Assembly (NCBI GenBank): GCA_964629885.1
Contig: CAZVRJ010000010.1
Span: 6,332 to 70,331, forward strand
Direction: 5' to 3'
Origin: CAYWCV01 sp964629885
Lineage (GTDB): Bacteria > Bacteroidota > Rhodothermia > Balneolales > CAYWCV01
DNA length: 64,000 bases
How positions within the stretch are numbered: position 1 is the first letter of the stretch; the number at the start of each line of letters is the position of its first letter. The notes below the pieces were generated by a model that was not told where the DNA came from, searched no databases, and saw only the letters and a list, made by a program, of their open reading frames with translations. The translations under genes and the position numbers were made by a program. Below, in pieces: positions 54,801 to 62,535 of this stretch.

Positions 54801-55979
54801 CTACTGCGCGAGCAGCCTTCTACACAGCCATAGCGCCCTAGGGACGTGAAAGCATCCCTTGTATGGACCTCCCTTGAAACGATGGGTGACCTCCCCTCGA
54901 CGGTTGAGATATCCGAACCACTCTCCATGCGCCGGATCGGGAAAATGGGAAAACGTCCACTCAAAGGTTCGCTCGAAGCGCTCCAAATCTTCTTGTTCTC
55001 CTGTAATCCTGTAGTTCAGTAAATGGGCATACATGGCCTCACAATGAGGCCACCATAGCTTCATGTCCCACTCGAGCTGGATTGGTGAGAATCCCTCGGA
55101 ATCGAGAAAGTATAGTATGCCGCCATGCTCATGGTCCCATCCCTTGTCGAACGACCAACGCACCATGTTGATGGCGATATCACTGAGTTCCGGCCTACCA
55201 AGCCGCTGAGCCCAGTGTTGCAAAAACCATCCGGCTTCAATTGCGTGCCCAGGGTTGAGCAAGCGTCCTTCGTAACCGGGAATCTTTTCGCCTGTCGGGG
55301 ATACTGTCTCGTATACCATCTGCCTCGACGAATCGACGTGAAGAAGCATACGGCGGATGCATTCCTCCACTTGGACCTCATATTCCTGCCAATGGTCACC
55401 GGCCACCTCCTCGATAAGGTTGAGCAGTATCATGGGGATGGCCAAACCCTGCGCTGCCACCTCTCCTTGGTATGCAGGTCGCCCCACCTTGCGCAGATCG
55501 TCGGACCAGCTCCATACAAGATCAAGCTCTTCTTTCGCCGTCGCTAAATATGTATTGTCGCCACTCGCTCGGCTGAACTCGGCCATAGCCATGATCCAAA
55601 AGCATTCCGAGAATATCTTACGTTGCATACTCAGCGGCTCACCCGTTTCAGTAAGTGAGAAGTAGACTCGCCCATCTGGCTGAATGGCATGCCTTTTCAA
55701 GAAATCGGCTCCTAGTCGAGCCATTTCCAGCCAATCGCTGCGCTGATCGACCGTGTTGTACAGCTTCGAGAACATCCAAACCTGCCGGCCTTGAAGCCAT
55801 ATATGCTTGCGACGGTCAAATACAGCTCCGTCTTGATCCAAGCAGTTGAAATATCCTCCATTCACGTGGTCCGGCGAGTGACGCTCCCAGAACGGGATGA
55901 CCGATTGCAGCAGCTCGGTGTCGAAAACTCGATAAAATTCAGCCGCTCTTGGGTGTTGGTAAGGAAAAGTATTCATCAT
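54801..55979 (-). CDS. AGE family sugar 2-epimerase
   Basis: 392 residues, an N-acylglucosamine/cellobiose 2-epimerase (alpha/alpha barrel) family protein. Visible signatures are HVNGGYFNCLDQDGAVFDRRKHIWLQGRQVWMFSKLYN near the N-terminus, EGRLLNPGHAIEAGWFLQHWA with the catalytic-type histidine at about 255, and a late MKLWWPHCEAMYAHL with HGEWFGYLNR. It interconverts sugars at C2, for example glucose/mannose or their oligosaccharides, and no signal peptide is present, so it acts in the cytoplasm. Next to an alpha-mannosidase this suggests mannose- or mannobiose-type epimerisation, but N-acetylglucosamine cannot be excluded. It lies 36 bases downstream of the DUF4434 gene on the same strand. 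Confidence 0.9.
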   Translation of the reverse strand: MMNTFPYQHPRAAEFYRVFDTELLQSVIPFWERHSPDHVNGGYFNCLDQDGAVFDRRKHIWLQGRQVWMFSKLYNTVDQRSDWLEMARLGADFLKRHAIQPDGRVYFSLTETGEPLSMQRKIFSECFWIMAMAEFSRASGDNTYLATAKEELDLVWSWSDDLRKVGRPAYQGEVAAQGLAIPMILLNLIEEVAGDHWQEYEVQVEECIRRMLLHVDSSRQMVYETVSPTGEKIPGYEGRLLNPGHAIEAGWFLQHWAQRLGRPELSDIAINMVRWSFDKGWDHEHGGILYFLDSEGFSPIQLEWDMKLWWPHCEAMYAHLLNYRITGEQEDLERFERTFEWTFSHFPDPAHGEWFGYLNRRGEVTHRFKGGPYKGCFHVPRALWLCRRLLAQ

Positions 55980-56009
55980 AACACTAATTTTCTCGCTTCT
56001 CGCTACTCG

Positions 56010-56058
56010 CTCTTGTTATTGCTCTTGCTGTTGCTCTTGCTCTTGCTCTTGCTCTCCA
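56010..56058 (-). repeat. Hexanucleotide-type simple repeat (GAGCAA)
   Basis: On the plus strand it reads TTGCTCTTGCTGTTGCTCTT-like units, six-base periodic with single substitutions, about eight units. It encodes the Glu/Gln tail of the DUF4434 protein, so any slippage stays in frame in six-base steps and only alters tail length, unless a repeat loss moves the stop at 56016. Confidence 0.75.
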
Positions 56059-56954
56059 AGCCATTCTTGATAGCGTTTATATAAATTCCGGGCTGACGGA
56101 TAGATGGAATTTGGACTCATGAAATGAGAAAATTCGAACGTGATCAATTTTTCCACTTGAGCCGCATGGGCACGTTCCATCTTGTATCGGAGCTTGTCGA
56201 AAGGGATTGGAGGAAACTTTATGGGCATATCGCGATCGAACGACTCGACGTTGCTCCACGAACGAATGCCATATTTGCTTGCCAATTCACGGTTCACCTG
56301 CAGATAATCGTCTAGTTCACCGAAGCCTATTTGACCATCTTGAAAAGCCACGATGTCTACCATGCCAGAGATGGTTGCAAAAACCTGCTCCCACTCTAAT
56401 TCATGCTGACGCAGAGATATTGCATCCTCACCGAACTGCTTCTTCCCCCTCACATAAGGCGATATTAAGATGGGCATCGGCTTTAGCTCCCTTAGGTGCC
56501 TGCTCAACTCCTCATACACGCGCATCATGCCGGCATCGAAGGCGTTGATCTCATGCGATATGTACCATCCACCAAATGCAGGATAGTGGCCATACTTATT
56601 GATAACCTCTTCACAGAAGGCTTTGTTGATGTCGGTTTCCTTCCTGTAATCGCCGCTATGCCAATACCTACCTGAATCGTAGGTGCCAAAATAAAATTTC
56701 ATACCACAGCGTTCGGCCTGCCGCAAGAAAAGGTCCACCAAGTCCTGATAGACAGGAAAGATGTCCATCTCTTTGGACAAAACCTTCGAATTGAACGTCG
56801 CAGTTCGTTTATAGCCAGCCCGAATGAGGATCACCGTGTCGATGCCAACCGCCTTCATGGCGTCGAAGTCGGCCGCCCACTCTGCTTCGCCCCAATTCTG
56901 GGCTGGAATGTCGTGAGTAATTTCGTCGAGGAAGGTGCCGGATATTCGTATCAT
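56016..56954 (-). CDS. DUF4434 glycoside hydrolase-like protein with Gln/Glu repeat tail
   Basis: 312 residues. The core (about 1-290) matches DUF4434, a TIM-barrel family found with glycan genes: ISGTFLDEITHDIPAQNWGEAEWAADFDAMKAVGIDTVILIRAGYKRTATF, then GWYISHEINAF and IVAFQDGQIGF. No signal peptide is seen. The final 16 residues are WLGEQEQEQEQQQEQ-type, encoded by a hexamer-like microsatellite (GAGCAA/CAGCAA) at 56016-56056. Repeat number could vary by slippage, changing only the C-terminal tail. It lies upstream of the AGE epimerase gene on the same strand and is likely co-transcribed. The biochemical activity of the family is not known. Confidence 0.8.
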   Translation of the reverse strand: MIRISGTFLDEITHDIPAQNWGEAEWAADFDAMKAVGIDTVILIRAGYKRTATFNSKVLSKEMDIFPVYQDLVDLFLRQAERCGMKFYFGTYDSGRYWHSGDYRKETDINKAFCEEVINKYGHYPAFGGWYISHEINAFDAGMMRVYEELSRHLRELKPMPILISPYVRGKKQFGEDAISLRQHELEWEQVFATISGMVDIVAFQDGQIGFGELDDYLQVNRELASKYGIRSWSNVESFDRDMPIKFPPIPFDKLRYKMERAHAAQVEKLITFEFSHFMSPNSIYPSARNLYKRYQEWLGEQEQEQEQQQEQ

Positions 56955-57064
56955 CTTGTGTGATCCTGGTGATTCTGAACTGGCTTGGATCTAGTGAGCT
57001 CCATGCAGCGTCGCTAAGTTAATACGCCGAACGAGTGACGCCAACATGTGACGCTTGTGCACAC

Positions 57065-58024
57065 TCAGGCCCTGGTGCCGCCGGCCACCAAGTAGAGAAT
57101 TGCCATACGCACTGCCACCCCATTGGTTACTTGGTCGAGGATTATACTGCGATCGCTGTCGGCCACTTCACTCTCTAGTTCCACCCCACGATTGATGGGT
57201 CCAGGGTGCATGATCCGGAAATCTGGATATTTTTCTAAATGACTCCGTTTGATGCCGAACCGCTCATGGTATTCGCGCAAACTCGGGAATAACGCCGTTC
57301 CCTCGTCTTGCCGCTCTAACTGGATGCGCAAGGCCATGGCGATGTCGCACCAAGCAAGCGTCTCCTCGAGATTGTGCGAGACCTCAACACCTAGCAGACG
57401 CACAGAATGTGGCATCATCGTTTTTGGTCCACATAGTACAACCTGAGCACCCAGTTTCTGCATGCCGATTACGTTCGAGCGTACCACCCGACTGTGCGAG
57501 ATGTCGCCGATGATGGCAATCTTGACGCCATCGAGCCGGCTGAAACCAGGAAATTGCTCACGGATGCTGTATAGATCCAACAACGCCTGCGTCGGATGCT
57601 CATGGGCGCCATCGCCCGCATTGATGATACTTGCATCTACACAGCGTGTGAGAAAGTGTGGCACACCCGGGCTCTCGTGGCGCACCACCACCATATCGAT
57701 TTTCATCGACTCAATGTTGCGGATGGTGTCTTTGAGCGACTCACCCTTCTTCGACGACGATGACGAGGCCGAAAAATTGACCACGTCGGCGGCCATGCGT
57801 CGCTGCGCCAATTCGAACGAAATACGCGTGCGGGTACTGTTTTCGTAGAAAAGGTTGACGATGGTCTTGTCGCGCAGGCTTGGAATTTTTGGAATTGGGC
57901 GATCCAAAATTTCTCGGAAATACCTTGCCTGATCTAAAACATATACGATATCATCGGCGGTATAGTCGGCCAATCCCAACAAGTGTTGGTGTGTAAAGGT
58001 GTAAGTGTCATGTAAATCACTCAT
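57065..58024 (-). CDS. pyrB: Aspartate carbamoyltransferase catalytic subunit
   Basis: About 319 residues from the start at 58024 (MSDLHDTY), which overlaps the pyrR stop; an alternative start 7 codons upstream is possible. It catalyses carbamoyl phosphate plus aspartate to N-carbamoyl-aspartate in pyrimidine synthesis. The carbamoyl-phosphate motif FYENSTRTRISFELAQ is intact, as are HPTQALLDL and the aspartate-binding HPGPINRGVELESEV. No regulatory PyrI subunit is adjacent. The gene overlaps pyrR, whose product controls the pathway. Confidence 0.97.
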   Translation of the reverse strand: MSDLHDTYTFTHQHLLGLADYTADDIVYVLDQARYFREILDRPIPKIPSLRDKTIVNLFYENSTRTRISFELAQRRMAADVVNFSASSSSSKKGESLKDTIRNIESMKIDMVVVRHESPGVPHFLTRCVDASIINAGDGAHEHPTQALLDLYSIREQFPGFSRLDGVKIAIIGDISHSRVVRSNVIGMQKLGAQVVLCGPKTMMPHSVRLLGVEVSHNLEETLAWCDIAMALRIQLERQDEGTALFPSLREYHERFGIKRSHLEKYPDFRIMHPGPINRGVELESEVADSDRSIILDQVTNGVAVRMAILYLVAGGTRA

Positions 58025-58634
58025 GCCCAGCCTCCCCATGCACAATATAAACGCCCATCTCAGGATCTTCCGGCTCTAGTCGAACCTGAATTTCCTCGTT
58101 GGCATGGGTTGGGATGATTTTGCCGATATAGTCGGCCGTAACTGGCAGCTCCCGGTGCCCTCGGTCGATGAGGCAGCAGCAGGTGATCGAAGCTGGGCGA
58201 CCGAAATGCATGAGGGCATCCATGGCTGAACGGATGGTTCGACCCGTGTACAAGACATCATCAACTAAAATGACGTGTTTACCAAATATATCGAAAGGGA
58301 TGTCGGTGATGTGCACCTCGGGCATCTTCATGCGCGTGCGGAAGTCGTCGCGGTAGAACGTGACGTCGAGAAGTCCAAATGGAAGCTGCTTGCCGTAGAA
58401 CTCGCCTATGTAGCGATTAATGGCACGGGCTATGTGCACCCCTCTTGGCTGCATCCCGATCAAAACGACATCATCGACATTACCGTGAGGCTCCATGAAC
58501 TGATGGGCCAGGCGCATGAACGTGCGCTGAAGATCGTCGTGCGACAGTATCCGAATAGGATTCAATGGTTTTGCTCGTGTGAGGATGCGTCGACAGTGTG
58601 ACCATAATTTAGGCAAACGAACCGACAAGCTCAA
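58017..58634 (-). CDS. pyrR: Bifunctional pyr regulator/uracil phosphoribosyltransferase PyrR
   Basis: 205 residues. The phosphoribosyltransferase core (about 27-200) carries the PRPP-binding motif HVILVDDVLYTGRTIRSAMDAL. The PyrR features ILSHDDLQRTFMRLAHQF, GMQPRGVHIA and LIDRGHRELPVTADYIGK are present. The N-terminus is about 23 residues longer than typical; an in-frame TTG at 58565 would give the usual start. PyrR either attenuates pyr transcripts by binding RNA or acts as a uracil phosphoribosyltransferase. It is upstream of, and overlaps by eight bases, pyrB, a common pyrRB order. No attenuator hairpin was seen in the 80-base upstream region, so RNA-level control here is unproven. Confidence 0.95.
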   Translation of the reverse strand: MSLSVRLPKLWSHCRRILTRAKPLNPIRILSHDDLQRTFMRLAHQFMEPHGNVDDVVLIGMQPRGVHIARAINRYIGEFYGKQLPFGLLDVTFYRDDFRTRMKMPEVHITDIPFDIFGKHVILVDDVLYTGRTIRSAMDALMHFGRPASITCCCLIDRGHRELPVTADYIGKIIPTHANEEIQVRLEPEDPEMGVYIVHGEAGHE

Positions 58635-58713
58635 TTCTCGATTTCAGGATGAGATTTCCCTAATTGGAGCATCAAAATGATATACCTATATTACTGAGAT
58701 AGTATCATATTCT

Positions 58714-59310
58714 ATGAATAAAGCATTTTTTCTGGATCGGGACGGAACCCTGAACGTCGATTACGATTACGTTCATCTGCCATCGCAATGGACTTGGTGC
58801 GAGCAGGCCGTTGAGAGCATCCGATGGATGAACGACAACAACTGGCTTACGGTAGTGGTTACGAACCAGTCGGGCGTAATGCGCGGCAAGTACGGGATGA
58901 AGGAAGTTCAAGATTTGCACCGCTGGGTTGACGCTGAGCTTGCCAAGGCCGGAGCACGCATCGACAGATGGTATGTTGCCCCTTTCCATCCCGAGTACCA
59001 CGACGGCCTAGACCCCGACCTGCTGCATTATCGGAAACCTGGTACAGGGATGTTTGAGCTGGCCAGTAAAGAGCTTGATATCGACTTCTCAATGTCGGTA
59101 ATGGTTGGCGATAAAATTTCGGACCTGAAACCATCGGTTCGGTTGGGAATAAAATCCTTTTTTGTAAAGTCAGTACACGAACCAAACCAAGACGTACGTT
59201 GGCTACAAGAACACTATGTGCCCATACTTGACCATATCGGGCAAGTCGTGGAGATCGTATCTGCCGAGTCTGTTGGGAACAAAATTCTCAACAATAACGT
59301 AATTAAGTAA
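58714..59310 (+). CDS. HAD-IIIA phosphatase, GmhB/histidinol-phosphatase-like
   Basis: 198 residues. The nucleophile motif FLDRDGTLNVDYDYVH opens the chain, then VVTNQSGVMRGKYG (motif II) and HYRKPGTGMFELASKELDI with VMVGDKISDLKPSVRLGI (motifs III and IV). This is the HAD-IIIA layout of D-glycero-D-manno-heptose-1,7-bisphosphate 7-phosphatase (GmhB). The zinc-binding cysteine cluster usual in GmhB is replaced by APFHPEYHDGLD, with two histidines and no cysteines, so the exact substrate is uncertain. It would feed heptose or another sugar-phosphate pathway. It reads divergently from pyrR. Confidence 0.83.
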   Translation: MNKAFFLDRDGTLNVDYDYVHLPSQWTWCEQAVESIRWMNDNNWLTVVVTNQSGVMRGKYGMKEVQDLHRWVDAELAKAGARIDRWYVAPFHPEYHDGLDPDLLHYRKPGTGMFELASKELDIDFSMSVMVGDKISDLKPSVRLGIKSFFVKSVHEPNQDVRWLQEHYVPILDHIGQVVEIVSAESVGNKILNNNVIK

Positions 59311-59336
59311 ACAAAACGAGAATAAACAGACAACGA

Positions 59337-59951
59337 ATGACCCTATTTCGCACTTATAAGCCCATACAAATCGCGACATTAATACTTGTTGCTTCCGTAA
59401 CTGCCATCTCCTGTGGCGAGAACCGCGTGGCTGAGGCACACAGACAAGCCATGGAGGCCGCAGCTGCAGATACAGTACTTACGCCACAGGAGCAGTGGGC
59501 GCTCGAGGCCAACACTCTCAAAAATGATGCCATGGACGCACTCATGAGTGGAAATCCAGTTCAAGCGGCATCGTTGCTCAAGAAAGCAACAGATTTGGAT
59601 CCGACAGATCACAATCTCTGGTACCAACGCGGTATGGCACTCATCGAAGCCGGCAATAACAGCGAGGCATACACTAGCCTGACCAAAGCAATTCAGTTGA
59701 ATCCGCGCCATGGTAACACGTATAAAGCGCGCGGTAAAGCAAGCCTGAATATGGGCAAATACGACGACGCCATCGCCGACTTGAACCTAGCCCTCGAAAT
59801 TAGTCCTCGAGACGCTCACGCATATGTCGACCGTGGACTTGCCAAAGTAAGCAAGGGCCAAAGAAAATCGGGTTGCGATGACTTTGGTCGTGCCGAATGG
59901 CTTCGCACCGTGAACGTCGAAGAATACCAGTCCCGCTATTGCGGCGCCTGA
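59337..59951 (+). CDS. TPR-repeat lipoprotein
   Basis: 204 residues. The lipoprotein signal ends TAISC, followed by a short Ala-rich segment and three or four tetratricopeptide repeats (about 65-185; DPTDHNLWYQRGMALIEAGNNSEAYTSLTKAIQLNPRHGNTYKARGKASLNMGKYDDAIADLNLALEISPRDAHAYVDRGLAKVSKG). Such proteins scaffold complexes at the membrane. It starts 26 bases after the HAD gene, on the same strand, and could be co-transcribed. Its stop directly abuts the stop of the convergent PAS gene. Confidence 0.87.
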   Translation: MTLFRTYKPIQIATLILVASVTAISCGENRVAEAHRQAMEAAAADTVLTPQEQWALEANTLKNDAMDALMSGNPVQAASLLKKATDLDPTDHNLWYQRGMALIEAGNNSEAYTSLTKAIQLNPRHGNTYKARGKASLNMGKYDDAIADLNLALEISPRDAHAYVDRGLAKVSKGQRKSGCDDFGRAEWLRTVNVEEYQSRYCGA

Positions 59952-61223
59952 TTAGACCGTACTTTGGTGTCTGTCTTTGGTGACGTCCATGATGGCACCT
60001 GAAACCGATAGTACTTTCCCCGTGTTGGGGTCGAATATCGGCTTGCCGTAGTCGATCACTTTGATGACTTTTCCGTTGGCATCAACCATCCGGTACTCTG
60101 TCACAGTAGATTTGCCCGAAATCACCTTGGATAGGTGGTCTTTTACCAAGTGCAAATCATCTGGATGAATGAGTTCTCTCCATCCATTAGATGTAAACGC
60201 TTTCTCGGAGCTGTGTCCAGTCACTTTAACAAATGCATCAGACACCCAATCGAAGTGAACGTGACCCGTATTCTCGGCGATGAGGTGGTAGGTGAAATCG
60301 GAGTTTTTTTCAACCAGACGAGAGAAGTTCACGTTTCGCTTGCTCAACGTCTTAAGAATACGCTTCTGAAGTGTGAGATTCTGGATGTTCGCGCGAATCA
60401 ATCTTCCTTCGGTCAACTCGTGGTGGTGGCATCGAATTTCAACCTGTATCGGTAGTCCCGATTTATGCGTAATCACCGTCTTGATCTTGTTCTTCTCTAG
60501 CTCGTTGGGCTGGTCAACTGCCGAGAACCGAGCCTTAAGCGAGTGAGCGTGTCGACTGCTTATAATATCCCATATCGACATGCGACCAAGTTCTTCCTTC
60601 TCATACCCTGAAAGTGCCCTGAACGCTTTATTGGCGTAAATGATGCGTCCCTCTGGATCGAAATCGACCAACGTACGCTTCGACAGCTCGTCCATATTGT
60701 CGAAATCGGCGTTCTGCTCCACATACGTAGCTTCGGCACGCTTCTTGGTGGTTATATCGTGCTGATACGATACCCAGTGGGTCAGCTCGCCCTTATCATT
60801 GTAGATTGGGTGAATATCCCACTGGTTGATAAACTCGGATCCATCCTTACGATAGTTTACGGCCTGACCGAAGAACGAGTGACCCTCTATCAAGGATTTC
60901 TTCAAATGTGCCAAAGTTCCTTTGTCGGTCTTGGGTCCCTGAAGGATTCTGGGGGTCTTGCCAATCACTTCATCGCGGCTATAGCCGGTCATCTTTGTGA
61001 AGCCTTCGTTGACATAAACTATTTGCGGACCGCCATCAACAAGGTTGATGTCGGTGACCAAAATTGAGTCATAGTCATTCTTGATGGCCTGTTCTAAAAG
61101 CCACAGGTTCATCTTTGAACGCTCGCAATCGCTTTTGATGGCGCTAAAAGCGTTTTTGAGTTCTTCAAAAGCTTTCTCGTCTTTGGCGCACGAGCGCAGC
61201 AGTTGATCTTGCTCTTCTGTCAT
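59952..61223 (-). CDS. Triple-PAS sensory protein without kinase domain
   Basis: 423 residues. An N-terminal helical segment (1-40) is followed by three PAS/PAC units (about 45-155, 175-290 and 300-418). The first, IVYVNEGFTKMTGYSRDEVIGKTPRILQGPKTD, aligns with LOV domains, whose photoactive motif is (N/R)CRFLQ; here the cysteine position reads Pro (TPRILQ), so it should not form the flavin adduct. The second and third have the usual ALSGYEKEELGRMSIWDI and TGHSSEKAF-type cores. No histidine kinase, GGDEF, EAL or phosphatase domain follows, so it must act through a partner. The gene stands alone. Confidence 0.87.
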   Translation of the reverse strand: MTEEQDQLLRSCAKDEKAFEELKNAFSAIKSDCERSKMNLWLLEQAIKNDYDSILVTDINLVDGGPQIVYVNEGFTKMTGYSRDEVIGKTPRILQGPKTDKGTLAHLKKSLIEGHSFFGQAVNYRKDGSEFINQWDIHPIYNDKGELTHWVSYQHDITTKKRAEATYVEQNADFDNMDELSKRTLVDFDPEGRIIYANKAFRALSGYEKEELGRMSIWDIISSRHAHSLKARFSAVDQPNELEKNKIKTVITHKSGLPIQVEIRCHHHELTEGRLIRANIQNLTLQKRILKTLSKRNVNFSRLVEKNSDFTYHLIAENTGHVHFDWVSDAFVKVTGHSSEKAFTSNGWRELIHPDDLHLVKDHLSKVISGKSTVTEYRMVDANGKVIKVIDYGKPIFDPNTGKVLSVSGAIMDVTKDRHQSTV

Positions 61224-61395
61224 TGTTTAATGAAACTATCGAATGAATACGTAAAATCGGGTTGACTTGGATGAGATTGCTGCAACCTCATTTTTTATAA
61301 ATCTGATAATGGCACACAATCGTTCCAAAACTTTGGATATTTTCCGTATTGAAATTGGTTGAATATACGCTAAAACATTAAAAATGCATCAACCC

Positions 61396-61423
61396 GCGAA
61401 CGTATTGACTACCTGTGCGTCTA
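61396..61423 (+). promoter_or_regulatory. Predicted ECF-type promoter of the sigma factor operon
   Basis: GCGAAC, then 16 bases, then CGTCTA. This fits the GAAC-N16-CGTC pattern of many ECF sigma factor promoters and lies 55 bases before the chosen ATG of the sigma gene. It suggests positive autoregulation, as is common for ECF operons. The remaining 61224-61395 sequence has no gene. Confidence 0.4.
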
Positions 61424-61477
61424 TGTTGATGAGAGTAAATAAAATAATTGGTTTCAGTGGGATCGCACCCTATTTCA

Positions 61478-62089
61478 ATGTCGTCACTTTCCTCAACTTA
61501 CGGTTTACCCTTACACGCGCATATGCTCCTATCTGTGCTACGTGATGACGATATCGCTGAGCCTGGCGACCAAGTTGCATTGGGCCAGGCGTTGGAGCGG
61601 CTATACCCTAGAGTTTACCGTGCCGTAGCCGGCATTACTGCAGGAACAGGACTGGATGTCGACGACCTTACCCAAGAGGCATTTCTGAAAGCCTACCGCA
61701 ACATTGACAGTTTTCGCGGCGAAAGTAGCCTGTACACGTGGACCTACCGCATAGCGCGCAACGTCTGCCTCGATGCCATGCGTCGTCGCAAGTTTCGCGG
61801 GCAGTTCATTTTCGACTGGTTCAAGCAGCCCGATTCCGATTACGAATTCCCTGATCCTTCTGGAACAGATGTCGCCGAGGACAGAAACACTCGGTATTGG
61901 ATCGACAAAGCTCTGGCAAAGTTACCTGAAGATTTCAGGTCTGTGATCGTATTTAGGGAAATTCAAGACCTCAGTTACGATGAAATTTCCCAAATTTTGG
62001 ACATTCCCGAAGGGACCGTCAAAAGTCGCCTGTTCAAGGCAAGAAAAATGATGAGAGAGCAGCTAGAATTATACGGAGTTACACCATGA
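61478..62089 (+). CDS. ECF-type RNA polymerase sigma factor
   Basis: A sigma-70 family ECF factor. The start at 61478 (MSSLSSTYGLPL) is preferred over an in-frame TTG at 61448. Region 2 (DLTQEAFLKAYRNIDSFRGESSLYTWTYRIARNVCLDAMRRRKF) binds the -10 element and core polymerase; region 4 (LAKLPEDFRSVIVFREIQDLSYDEISQILDIPEGTVKSRLFKARKMM) binds the -35. The stop overlaps the next gene by four bases, and that gene encodes a probable membrane anti-sigma factor. The layout suggests control of an envelope stress regulon. Confidence 0.93.
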   Translation: MSSLSSTYGLPLHAHMLLSVLRDDDIAEPGDQVALGQALERLYPRVYRAVAGITAGTGLDVDDLTQEAFLKAYRNIDSFRGESSLYTWTYRIARNVCLDAMRRRKFRGQFIFDWFKQPDSDYEFPDPSGTDVAEDRNTRYWIDKALAKLPEDFRSVIVFREIQDLSYDEISQILDIPEGTVKSRLFKARKMMREQLELYGVTP

Positions 62090-62529
62090 ACGATATCAGA
62101 AACTTGGAAGAACGCATCACTGAGGCCATCGACGGGCTTCTCAGCGAACAGCAGCTCTCTGTTCTCGAGGCCGATCTACAGAGCCATCCCGATCTGCTTG
62201 CAGAATACCGGATGCAGATGAGTGGACTTCCCGTTCGCTCTTCGTATGCCGACGTGCAACCCGATCCCTTTGCTGTAAGCCGAATGCGCCAGAAAATGCG
62301 TGCCGCCAGCCAAGACCAGTGGCAATATGACGCTATTCGGATCTTCAAGCGCTATGTGCTTGCATCTGGCGTGGGTGTAATCCTCTTTTTTATGGCGCTG
62401 CACGCCATACCTGGTACATCCAACGACAACGACATGATCGATGACGAAATTTCGGTCATGTTTGAATCCTTAGAACAAGATGCGCTGAGTTGGTCGATCA
62501 TCGACAACTCGACGCCAACACAGAAGTAA
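62086..62529 (+). CDS. Probable membrane anti-sigma factor
   Basis: 147 residues. The N-terminal cytoplasmic helical part (about 1-90) starts MNDIRNLEERITEAIDGLLSEQQLSVLEADLQSHPDLLAEYRMQ, typical of anti-sigma N-termini that bind the sigma factor, although no zinc-binding HxxxCxxC motif is seen. A single transmembrane helix (about 92-108, YVLASGVGVILFFMALHAI) precedes a short acidic periplasmic tail. It overlaps the sigma gene by ATGA coupling, so both proteins are made in proportion. The identification rests on position and topology rather than on a named family. Confidence 0.75.
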   Translation: MNDIRNLEERITEAIDGLLSEQQLSVLEADLQSHPDLLAEYRMQMSGLPVRSSYADVQPDPFAVSRMRQKMRAASQDQWQYDAIRIFKRYVLASGVGVILFFMALHAIPGTSNDNDMIDDEISVMFESLEQDALSWSIIDNSTPTQK

Positions 62530-62535
62530 ACACAA

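Noticed and set aside
56010..56058. Short repeated units read as a CRISPR-like array
   Set aside because: Six-base units without spacers, inside a coding frame, with no cas genes; a microsatellite explains it.
58635..58713. A PyrR-binding attenuator in front of pyrR
   Set aside because: No terminator/antiterminator pair or conserved PyrR-binding loop could be made out in this short region; only an imperfect ATGATA/TATCAT dyad is present.
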